Assembly: GCA_023428785.1 (NCBI GenBank)
Contig: JAEYWU010000029.1
Span: 1-6,162, forward strand
Source: Pseudomonadota bacterium
GTDB lineage: Bacteria; Pseudomonadota; Alphaproteobacteria; Caulobacterales; Caulobacteraceae
Length of the DNA: 6,162 bases
Direction of reading: 5' to 3'
The position numbers and the translations under genes are program-made. Below the pieces are notes generated by a model that had not been told where the DNA came from, made no database searches, and worked only from the letters and a program-made list of their open reading frames with translations. The first letter of the stretch is position 1. Each line of letters opens with the position of its first letter. Positions 1 to 4,515 of the stretch are shown piece after piece.

Positions 1-397
1 GCTCTGGCTCTACGGGCTGGTTGCGCAGCAGGCGGTTCAGAAGCTTCAGCGCCGCTTCGTTGTCCCGCCGACGTTGAACGACCAGGTCGAGCACTTCTCC
101 TTCGTCATCGACCGCCCGCCAGAGATACATCCGCCGACCGCCGATCCAGGAGACCATCTCGTCCAGATGCCACCGAGGGGAGGGTGCCGGTCGTCTCTTC
201 CGCAGCCGCCGGGCGATAAACGGGCCGAACTTGATCGTCCAGCAGCGAATCGTTTCGTAGCTGACTTCGATTCCGCGCCGGGCCAGCATCTCTTCGACAT
301 CACGAAGGCTGAGGCTGAACCGAAAATACAGCCAGATCGCGTGCCGGATCACATCCGGTGGGAAACGGTGGCGTTTGAAAGAAAGTGGCTTCATCAT
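1..397 (-). CDS. IS6-family DDE transposase, N-terminal part
   Basis: This is a partial transposase that catalyses replicative transposition of its own element. The frame is open from ATG at 397 to the window edge (132 codons) with no stop. It begins MMKPLSFKRHRF and contains a helix-turn-helix-like region around residues 25-55 (SLSLRDVEEMLARRG, then YETIRCW). The first catalytic Asp is in the motif RWHLDEMV. The second Asp and the Glu lie beyond the edge. The second ATG, at 394, is an equally possible start. The sequence matches the complete transposase at 519-1211 almost throughout, so the family call is firm. Whether this copy is intact cannot be judged here. Confidence 0.85.
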   Translation of the reverse strand, partial: MMKPLSFKRHRFPPDVIRHAIWLYFRFSLSLRDVEEMLARRGIEVSYETIRCWTIKFGPFIARRLRKRRPAPSPRWHLDEMVSWIGGRRMYLWRAVDDEGEVLDLVVQRRRDNEAALKLLNRLLRNQPVEPE

Positions 398-430
398 CCC
401 AATCGGCAACGGCTCGCGGCAGCCATGACG

Positions 431-461
431 GGAGACTTGTTAGCGTTAGCCTGACAGCACC
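431..461 (-). repeat. IS6 transposase-proximal end, copy A
   Basis: A 31-bp stretch running from GGAGACTTG to CTGACAGCACC on the plus strand. It is identical at 1251-1281 and 1361-1391. It includes the 11-bp terminal inverted repeat at 451-461 and a tandem GTTAGC-GTTAGC. Confidence 0.9.
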
Positions 462-468
462 CCGGCAG

Positions 469-485
469 GTGCTGTCAGGGTAACC
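469..485 (+). repeat. IS6 transposase-distal terminal inverted repeat, copy B
   Basis: GGTGCTGTCAGG followed by G and TAAC. This pairs with 1265-1281 with a single mismatch. It is the only transposase-distal end in the window. Confidence 0.85.
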
Positions 486-518
486 GCGGTCGGCCACAAT
501 TAACCCAACCCCAGTCGT

Positions 519-1211
519 TCACGCCGTGGCGGCCGCCCATGCGGCGTCGGCTTCAGCGCGGAAGCGCCGGAGGGTGGGGCGGCTGATCAGGTGTCTCTGG
601 AGGTTGAAGGTGTTGTAAACGGCGGCGTGGGTGGTGAGAAATCTCTGGGCCGAGGGCTGGCTCTTGAAGAGCTGCTGCTGCCGTTCTCGTCGTCGGATCG
701 GCAGGTGGGAATTCTCCACCCTGTTGTTCTCGCGGAGTCGTCCTGGTCGGTGGATGTGGTCCCGACCCAGCTCCCGCAGGGCAGAGCCATACGACGCTAG
801 TCCGTCGGTCGTTATGATCTCTGGCTCGACCGGCTGGTTGCGCAGCAGGCGGGTCAGAAGTTTCAGCGCCGCTGCGTTATCCCGCCTGCGCTGGACGACC
901 AGGTCGAGCACCTCGCCTTCGTCATCGACAGCGCGCCATAGGTACATTCGGCGGCCAGCGATCCAGCAGACCATCTCGTCCAGATGCCAGCGAGGGGAGG
1001 GCGCCGGCCGCCTCCTCCTGAGCCGCCGAGCGATCAGCGGGCCGAACTTGATCGTCCAGCAGCGGATCGTCTCGTAGCTGACCTCGATTCCGCGCTGGGC
1101 CAGCATCTCCTCGACGTCGCGCAGGCTCAGGTTGAAGCGGAAATACAGCCACACTGCATGACGGATCACATCCGGCGGGAAGCGGTGACGCTTGAACGAG
1201 ATAGGCGGCAT
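519..1211 (-). CDS. IS6-family DDE transposase (230 aa)
   Basis: The transposase of copy B, acting on the element's terminal repeats. It has 230 residues, within the normal range for IS6 transposases. The DDE triad is visible: D78 in RWHLDEMV, D136 in ITTDGLASY and E166 in NNRVENSHLPIRRRER. The basic and aromatic motifs after the Glu are typical of the family. An N-terminal helix-turn-helix region lies around residues 28-55. The frame is open further upstream to 1244, but ATG at 1211 is preferred. It aligns with the MMKP start of copy A and the MRPISFKRH start of copy C, and a GGAG lies about 9 nt upstream. No frameshift or internal stop is present, so this copy could be active and could supply transposase to the neighbouring ends. 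Confidence 0.93.
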   Translation of the reverse strand: MPPISFKRHRFPPDVIRHAVWLYFRFNLSLRDVEEMLAQRGIEVSYETIRCWTIKFGPLIARRLRRRRPAPSPRWHLDEMVCWIAGRRMYLWRAVDDEGEVLDLVVQRRRDNAAALKLLTRLLRNQPVEPEIITTDGLASYGSALRELGRDHIHRPGRLRENNRVENSHLPIRRRERQQQLFKSQPSAQRFLTTHAAVYNTFNLQRHLISRPTLRRFRAEADAAWAAATA

Positions 1212-1250
1212 CAAACCCAGCTCCAGAAGGCCCCCGCGGAGCATCTCACT

Positions 1251-1281
1251 GGAGACTTGTTAGCGTTAGCCTGACAGCACC
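1251..1281 (-). repeat. IS6 transposase-proximal end, copy B
   Basis: The second identical copy of the 31-bp end. It abuts copy C directly at 1281/1282. Confidence 0.9.
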
Positions 1282-1391
1282 AGCCGGAAAGCGGTGACGC
1301 TTGAACGAGATCGGACGCATCAAGCCCTTTGCTGCACACGGGCTCCAAGCAGCCCCAAGTGGAGACTTGTTAGCGTTAGCCTGACAGCACC
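1282..1391 (-). pseudogene. Remnant of a third IS6-family element (copy C)
   Basis: A 110-bp leftover with the third 31-bp end and only about the first 13 codons of a transposase: ATG at 1320, reading MRPISFKRHRFP. These codons match the start of copies A and B. The reading frame then runs into copy B's terminal repeat and stops at 1246-1248, so the gene is dead. The leader between the start codon and the 31-bp end differs from those of copies A and B. Copy C was therefore a separate element rather than a recent duplicate. The join at codon 13 suggests that adjacent transposition by copy B deleted the rest. Confidence 0.8.
1361..1391 (-). repeat. IS6 transposase-proximal end, copy C
   Basis: The third identical 31-bp end, marking the border of the IS6 stack with the passenger DNA. 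Its terminal base supplies the last base of the stop codon of the neighbouring gene. Confidence 0.88.
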
Positions 1392-1579
1392 TACCTGGCT
1401 CTGATCCCGACCGACACGGCGGTGCAAAGTACCCACAGCCCAAGCGCTATGTTTGGCGTGTTGAACATGAGCAAGAGATTAGCAACGTCGAGCTCGCTCG
1501 ACGCAACGAGATCAACTGTGATCAACATCCAGAGACAGACCATGCCAGCCAAGCCGACCACGGCTGCGAGCACTTTCAT
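1391..1579 (-). CDS. Small two-helix membrane protein, possibly C-terminally truncated
   Basis: A 62-residue protein of unrecognised family. Two hydrophobic segments are visible, at about residues 3-21 (VLAAVVGLAGMVCLWMLI) and 38-58 (FNTPNIALGLWVLCTAVSV). A more polar stretch, ASSELDVAN, lies between them. It is probably an inner-membrane hairpin protein. The start is well supported: GGAGGGGAG lies a few nucleotides upstream of ATG 1579. The stop codon TAG uses the first base of the IS6 terminal repeat (1391), so the natural C-terminus may have been lost when the IS6 end arrived there. It lies in the same direction as the cytochrome c gene but 137 bp downstream of it, so an operon is uncertain. 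I infer no function. Confidence 0.55.
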   Translation of the reverse strand: MKVLAAVVGLAGMVCLWMLITVDLVASSELDVANLLLMFNTPNIALGLWVLCTAVSVGIRAR

Positions 1580-1716
1580 TGGTCTCTCCCCTCCGAACTT
1601 CCGTCTAAGTTAGAGGACTGACCACGGTCGTCAAAGGCAGGTTCGCGCTTAGCGACGAGTTCCGCTATGGGTCGGATGCGGACTTTGGCCTGAGGTTGGC
1701 TAACCGTCGAGTTTCC

Positions 1717-2103
1717 TCAATCGATCGGCTGCGGTGCGCTCTCCTGGATCGAGACGAGATAGGCGATCAAGTCCCGGTTCTCGTCCGCGCTGAGCACGAA
1801 CTCCGGCATGGAGGGGTGTGTTGTCACGAGGCCTTCGGCAAAGGCTTCCTGGAGCTGCTCTACGGGATAGCGCTGGCTGATTTGTCGCAACGGGGGCGCT
1901 CCGGCGTTCGGGCTGTCTCCCGTCCGGCCTATGGCGTGGCAGGAGGCGCATCGCTCGCGAGCGAACACCGCTCCTTGCGCAGCCGATCCCGTCTGACCTT
2001 GCACGGGTGAAATCGCCGACTGAGCGTCTGGCAGGGTCGCCGAGGGCGCGGCGGGGGCGCAGCCCGCAAGCAAAAGGCATGTGACGAGAACTCGGTTGGC
2101 CAT
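1717..2103 (-). CDS. Class I cytochrome c with lipoprotein signal
   Basis: A 128-residue single-haem cytochrome c, an electron carrier on the periplasmic side of the cell envelope. The haem-binding CxxCH is CASCH at residues 52-56. The likely distal ligand is M99 in HPSMPEF. The closing helix ADENRDLIAYLVSIQ is typical of class I c-type cytochromes. The N-terminus is a short hydrophobic segment ending in the lipobox LLAGC, with Cys15. The mature protein is probably lipid-anchored, with an Ala/Pro/Ser/Gln-rich linker of about 30 residues before the haem domain. The start is supported by AAGGAG about 5 nt upstream. No oxidase, dehydrogenase or haem-maturation gene is adjacent, so its redox partner cannot be named. 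Its position beside IS copies suggests it may have been moved with them. The cytochrome identity is strong; the lipid anchor is an inference from the motif. Confidence 0.9.
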   Translation of the reverse strand: MANRVLVTCLLLAGCAPAAPSATLPDAQSAISPVQGQTGSAAQGAVFARERCASCHAIGRTGDSPNAGAPPLRQISQRYPVEQLQEAFAEGLVTTHPSMPEFVLSADENRDLIAYLVSIQESAPQPID

Positions 2104-2120
2104 CTTGGCTCCTTCTGACG

Positions 2121-2166
2121 GGCTATCTTTCTATATCCCGGTCCGGCGGTAGTTAATCCGGATTAA
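2121..2166 (-). promoter_or_regulatory. Putative promoter and palindromic operator of the cytochrome c gene
   Basis: A perfect 14-bp palindrome, TTAATCCGGATTAA, occupies 2153-2166, centred 56-57 nt upstream of the cytochrome start codon. Its form TTAAT-N4-ATTAA is one base per half-site away from the FNR/FixK consensus TTGAT-N4-ATCAA. On the minus strand a TATAGA at 2135-2130 could serve as a -10 element. The palindrome would then sit near -37, roughly where class II activators of the CRP/FNR family bind. The palindrome itself is certain. Its regulator and the promoter are inferred. Confidence 0.4.
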
Positions 2167-2618
2167 TGCGCCCATCGACCCGAGTTGCTCTCTGCGAGCG
2201 AACAGGAGGCAGCCTGCAAAGTCGCCAACAATACCCGACAGTTAGGCAAGCTTTTCGGCCAAGCCCACTGCTCTAAAGCCGACTTCACGGCGAGACGGTC
2301 CGGCTTCTTTGCCTCGAAGGGGATAGAAGAGGCGGGCTGCGCCAAACACGCAGCACCGCCCCAAGCCAGCGAAGAGACAGGGGGGCACCTCTCGCGACCT
2401 GACGATAGCTTGGCGCAATCCAGCGACAGGTCAATGTCGCAAAATGACCTTGCGCCGTTCCGTGAGCAGTGTTTCCATTTCCCTCATGGGGCGACTTCTG
2501 GATCGAGTGCTGCGAGGCTCTCACGCATACAGCGTGCGAACCGACGCGGGCGGCTTTCTGCTACTTCCGCGCCCCGGTCGCCGAGACGAGTTTGACGCGT
2601 TCGTGACTCGGCTCAGGG
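2167..2618. other. Gene-poor stretch between cytochrome c and the IS3 element
   Basis: About 450 bp without a convincing complete gene. A plus-strand frame (2185-2595, TTG start) and short minus-strand frames exist. Their composition is unlike a folded protein, they lack ribosome-binding sites, and they match no family I recognise. The stretch contains the nested inverted repeats at 2412-2456 and a possible gene fragment at 2444-2626. It may be decayed DNA or a regulatory or mobile-element scar. Confidence 0.5.
2412..2456. repeat. Nested inverted repeats
   Basis: GGCGCAA (2412-2418) pairs with TTGCGCC (2450-2456). Inside it, GCGACA (2423-2428) pairs with TGTCGC (2435-2440). AGGTCA (2428-2433) can alternatively pair with TGACCT (2445-2450). 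The three overlapping pairings in 45 bp could form a structured RNA or be a protein- or recombinase-binding site. No function is shown. Confidence 0.45.
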
Positions 2619-2626
2619 TGACGTGA
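2444..2626 (+). CDS. Possible hypothetical protein fragment truncated by the IS3 element
   Basis: A 60-residue frame that I do not recognise. It starts at ATG 2444 or ATG 2486 and ends at a TGA lying within the terminal repeat of the IS3 element, which begins at 2619. The last host-derived codon is at 2615-2617. The part MGRLLDRVLRG to FVTRLR looks protein-like, with two amphipathic stretches around a GGFLLLPRPG turn. There is no strong ribosome-binding site. If real, it is the 5' part of a gene cut by the insertion. No matching 3' part is visible beyond 3889. It could equally be a chance frame. Confidence 0.28.
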   Translation: MTLRRSVSSVSISLMGRLLDRVLRGSHAYSVRTDAGGFLLLPRPGRRDEFDAFVTRLRVT

Positions 2627-2631
2627 CCCCC
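2619..2631 (+). repeat. IS3 terminal inverted repeat (orfB side)
   Basis: TGACGTGACCCCC, the exact reverse complement of 3877-3889. Confidence 0.92.
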
Positions 2632-2636
2632 GTTTC

Positions 2637-3572
2637 TCATCCAGCCATAACGAGAGTCCTTTGGTGATCTGAGCTGGGGTTGGTGGGGTTGGCAAGAGGC
2701 CGGTCAGCGCAGCCCCCAACCAGCGCAGCGGACCGGCCGATCTGTCCGGTGAGCGCTTCTGCATAAGCCTGCGGCGTCAGCCATCCGAGCTTCGAGTGCG
2801 GACGCCGCTCGTTGTAATCGCGTCGCCAGGCTTCCAGCACTGCGCGGGCGTGCGGCAGGGATCGGAACAGCGTCTCGTTCAGCAGCTCGTCGCGCAGGCG
2901 TCCGTTGAAGCTCTCGTTGAAGCCGTTCTGCTGGGGCTTGCCGGGCGCGATGTAATGCCAGCCAATGCCGGTGTCGTCGGCTCAGGCCAGGACCGCGTTC
3001 GAGGTGTATTCCGTCCCGTTGTCGCTGACGATGGTGTCGGGCCGGCCCCGCTGCCGGATGACGGCGCCCAACTCCCGCACGACCCGCGCGCCCGACAGCG
3101 AGGTGTCGGTCACCAGCGCCAGGCATTCACGCGTGCAGTTGTCGATCACCGTCAGGATGCGGAAGCGCCGCCCGTCAGTCATCTGGTCGGCCACGAAGTC
3201 CAGCGACCAGCGCTGGTTCGCCACCAGTGGCAGCTCCAGCGGTCTTCGGGTGCCGATCGCGCGCTTCCGACCGCCGCGTCGACGAACCGTCAGTCGCTCC
3301 TCGCGATAGATCCGCTGGATCCGCTTCCTGTTGACCGCATGGCCCTCGCGCCGCAGCAGGACGTGCAGGCGGCGATAGCCGAACCGGCGACGCTCCTGGG
3401 CGAGGGCCTTCAGCCGGTCGCGCAGGGCGCCGTCGTCCGGGCGCGTCGCCTGATAGCGCACGCTCGTCCGATCGACGCCAAGGACACGGCACGCCCGCCG
3501 TTCGCTCATCTCGTAGGCGGCCTTCAGATGGCTAGCCGCCTCGCGATAGCCGGCGGGCGTCACTACTTTTTT
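2637..3572 (-). pseudogene. IS3-family orfB (integrase-core transposase), broken by an internal TGA
   Basis: This is the catalytic half of the IS3 transposase, normally made as an OrfAB fusion by -1 frameshifting. Counting from the slippery site, the frame has 311 codons. An HTH-like part (SERRACRVLGVDRTSVRYQ) comes first, then the integrase core with D125 (WSLDFVAD), D184 (IVSDNGTEY) and E220 (GFNESFNGRLRDE). The spacing D-35-E is exact for the family. The conserved C-terminal YNERRPHSKLGWLTP follows. Codon 197 (2984-2982) is TGA, where family members usually have a Trp before the 'DTGIGWHYIAPGKP' segment. A single G-to-A change explains it. The frame is otherwise open to 2637. The product would lack the catalytic Glu, so the gene is called a pseudogene. 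Sequencing error is the alternative. Confidence 0.9.
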
Positions 3573-3826
3573 CCCAGCAGATCCTTCAGCGCGACGTTGT
3601 CCAGCATCGCGTCTGCCAGCATCCGCTTGAGCCGTGCATTCTCGTCCTCGAGAGCCTTCAGTCGCCGAGCCTCCGACACGTCGGGCCCGCCGAACTTGGC
3701 CTTCCATTTGTAAAAGGTCGCAGAACTGACCCCGTGCCGCCGGCACACCTCCGCCGTCGCCACACCGGCCTCCTGCTCCCGCAGGATCCCGATGATCTGC
3801 TCTTGCGTGAACCTTGATCGCTTCAT
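3563..3826 (-). CDS. IS3-family OrfA (HTH protein, 87 aa)
   Basis: OrfA supplies the DNA-binding part of the IS3 transposase. It reads MKRSRFTQEQIIGILREQEAG, then a classic helix-turn-helix (AEVCRRHGVSSATFYKWKAKFGG, residues about 25-47). A leucine-zipper-like coiled coil follows (LKALEDENARLKRMLADAMLDNVALKDLL, about 55-84), which in this family mediates multimerisation. The length and the GKK ending at the TAG are normal. GAAGGA lies about 8 nt upstream of ATG 3826. The end of the gene overlaps the A6G slippery site that would feed ribosomes into orfB. Confidence 0.94.
   Translation of the reverse strand: MKRSRFTQEQIIGILREQEAGVATAEVCRRHGVSSATFYKWKAKFGGPDVSEARRLKALEDENARLKRMLADAMLDNVALKDLLGKK
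3566..3572 (-). other. Programmed -1 frameshift site A AAA AAG
   Basis: On the minus strand the last sense codons of orfA read GGA AAA AAG TAG. The AAAAAAG heptamer is the standard slippery sequence of IS3 elements. A -1 slip joins orfA to orfB, changing GKK-stop into GKKVVTPAGY. A weak stem (3530-3534 with 3547-3551) lies downstream in the message and could stimulate slipping. Confidence 0.8.
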
Positions 3827-3876
3827 TCTGTCCGTCCTTCGTTGGGCGGACTCTAGCTATTCCTGGAGGAGTTTCA

Positions 3877-3889
3877 GGGGGTCACGTCA
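3877..3889 (-). repeat. IS3 terminal inverted repeat (orfA side)
   Basis: GGGGGTCACGTCA on the plus strand, the exact complement of 2619-2631. It lies 51 bp upstream of the orfA start. Confidence 0.92.
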
Positions 3890-3900
3890 TCAGCATTGGA

Positions 3901-3911
3901 CTGACAGCACC
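3901..3911 (-). repeat. Isolated IS6-type terminal repeat
   Basis: CTGACAGCACC, identical to the 11-bp terminal repeat of the three IS6 copies and in the same orientation. It lies 12 bp beyond the IS3 element with no transposase attached. The 9 bp before it (AGCATTGGA) match the IS6 end sequence (AGCGTTAGC) at six positions. It is therefore probably a diverged or cut IS6 end rather than chance. Confidence 0.55.
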
Positions 3912-3953
3912 GCCAGCCCACATCGATGCCCGTAAAGACCGAATGGCGCTCCG

Positions 3954-3969
3954 CTGAGCGTCTGCTCAG
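3954..3969 (-). terminator. Hairpin downstream of the DUF5985-like operon
   Basis: CTGAGC (3954-3959), loop GTCT, GCTCAG (3964-3969), starting 7 nt after the stop codon of the last gene of the minus-strand operon. No T-tract follows in the direction of transcription. It is therefore at best a weak or factor-assisted terminator, or an mRNA 3'-end stabiliser. Confidence 0.35.
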
Positions 3970-3975
3970 GGGCGG

Positions 3976-4236
3976 CTACTTCGACTTTTGGCGATTGGCC
4001 TGGATGATGGCCACGATGATGAGCCCGAAAGCGGCCAGGCGCACGAGGAACAGCGGACTGCGCTCTTCGATCGGGATCAGGGTGATGGCGAGCCAGGCGT
4101 AGTTGACCGCGAGCAGGAAGAAGCTGGCGGCGAACATGAGAAACAGGGTCTGCCGCGTGCGGCGCCAGTAAGAGAGGAAGAGCAGGCAGGCGACGGCAAA
4201 GCCCATCACCACCGCGCCGGAGAGAAACTGCTCCAT
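3976..4236 (-). CDS. DUF5985-like small membrane protein (86 aa)
   Basis: An inner-membrane protein with three predicted helices: about residues 4-23 (FLSGAVVMGFAVACLLFLSYW), 30-53 and 62-80. The charged loops WRRTRQ and PIEERS and a basic C-terminus (NRQKSK) separate and follow them. The pattern FLSGAV-MGF, WRRTR-LF and LL-R-AAFGLI-AI-NR is what I recall for DUF5985 proteins, whose function is unknown. ATG 4236 comes one base after the TGA of the upstream gene, with GGAG in front, so translation is very probably coupled. It resembles its upstream neighbour in size, helix layout and the LLAV-N motif, which suggests an ancient duplication and possibly a heteromeric complex. The membrane protein call is firm; the family name is from memory. 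Confidence 0.8.
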   Translation of the reverse strand: MEQFLSGAVVMGFAVACLLFLSYWRRTRQTLFLMFAASFFLLAVNYAWLAITLIPIEERSPLFLVRLAAFGLIIVAIIQANRQKSK

Positions 4237-4237
4237 C

Positions 4238-4513
4238 TCAGCTCCGCTCGGCTTCCCAGATAAAACCGTAGAGAAGAACCCCCACCGCCGCGAGCGTCAG
4301 CCACAGCCGCGGTTCGCGCAGGTTCATGTCCGGCAGAAACACCTGATCGATCACCACGATCAGGTTCGAGACCGCCAGCAGACCGAAGCAGACGCCACTC
4401 CACAGCAGGATCGGCTGGGGCCGTCTGCGGAACTGCCTCCAGAGCAGCCCCGCGCACACGGTGCTGGCGACGAAGCACGCGAGATAAACAAGCTGTGCGA
4501 GGATCGAGGTCAT
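4238..4513 (-). CDS. DUF5985-like small membrane protein, paralogue (91 aa)
   Basis: The second three-helix membrane protein of the operon. Hydrophobic segments are at about residues 5-24 (LAQLVYLACFVASTVCAGLL), 35-58 and 69-86. A basic loop (RQFRRRPQ) follows the first helix, and there is an acidic-basic tail, EAERS. The motif GLLAVSN matches FLLAVNY in the next gene. The frame is open further upstream to 4678, but ATG 4513 is chosen. It has AAAGGA at 6 nt spacing and falls 2 nt after the stop of the preceding gene. The upstream extension would merely read through that gene in another frame. The function is unknown. It is likely membrane-associated together with the adjacent protein. Confidence 0.8.
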   Translation of the reverse strand: MTSILAQLVYLACFVASTVCAGLLWRQFRRRPQPILLWSGVCFGLLAVSNLIVVIDQVFLPDMNLREPRLWLTLAAVGVLLYGFIWEAERS

Positions 4514-4515
4514 GA

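Larger units (their letters stand above)
1..461 (-). mobile_element. IS6-family element, copy A (cut by window edge)
   Basis: This is the 5' (transposase-proximal) part of an IS6-family insertion sequence. It ends in the terminal inverted repeat CTGACAGCACC at 451-461 and contains the N-terminal 132 codons of an open transposase frame. The rest lies outside the window. It is closely related to, but not the same as, the complete copy at 469-1281: by my count the two proteins differ at nine of about 127 aligned residues. Only 7 bp separate its end from the start of the next copy. Confidence 0.85.
469..1281 (-). mobile_element. Complete IS6-family element, copy B (813 bp)
   Basis: An apparently complete IS6-family insertion sequence. 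The inverted ends GGTGCTGTCAGG-N-TAAC at 469-485 and its complement at 1265-1281 match over 17 bp with one mismatch. They enclose a single intact transposase gene on the minus strand. The length of about 0.8 kb is normal for the family. The 8-bp flanks (461-468 and 1282-1289) do not match. The usual 8-bp target duplication is therefore absent, which fits IS6-type cointegrate formation or adjacent deletion rather than a simple insertion. The neighbouring copies A and C lie in the same orientation. Confidence 0.9.
2619..3889 (-). mobile_element. IS3-family insertion sequence (1271 bp), probably inactive
   Basis: An IS3-family element bounded by perfect 13-bp inverted repeats, TGACGTGACCCCC at 2619-2631 and its complement at 3877-3889. 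Both ends carry the family's TG...CA termini. It has the usual two overlapping frames, orfA and orfB, on the minus strand, joined by an A6G slippery site. The length is normal. Protein motifs point to the IS51/IS407-like part of the family, but the subgroup is not resolved. The immediate flanks (AGGG before 2619, TCAG after 3889) do not form a clear 3-4 bp target duplication, which suggests later rearrangement. An internal stop in orfB predicts that the element cannot transpose by itself. Confidence 0.93.

Noticed and set aside
631..1274. Plus-strand frames across the IS6 transposase (631-1077, 984-1274)
   Set aside because: Both are antisense to the intact transposase with its full DDE triad.
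461..1289. 8-bp target duplication around IS6 copy B
   Set aside because: The flanks at 461-468 and 1282-1289 differ. The element did not arrive by simple insertion at its present site, or the flanks were lost.
2340..2400. Vague resemblance between minus-strand translations here (LRWLGAVL) and near the IS3 end (LRWLGAAL), suggesting another IS3 remnant
   Set aside because: The match covers only a few residues and lies in a shadow frame of orfB. It does not extend.
2185..2595. Plus-strand frame of 136 codons in the gene-poor stretch
   Set aside because: TTG start with no suitable ribosome-binding site, low-complexity Ser/Arg/Ala composition and no recognisable motif. A shorter frame at 2444 is slightly more protein-like.
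2796..3713. Plus-strand open frame of 305 codons across the IS3 element
   Set aside because: It is antisense to orfA/orfB, whose conserved HTH and integrase motifs are clearly on the minus strand. Its length results from high GC content.
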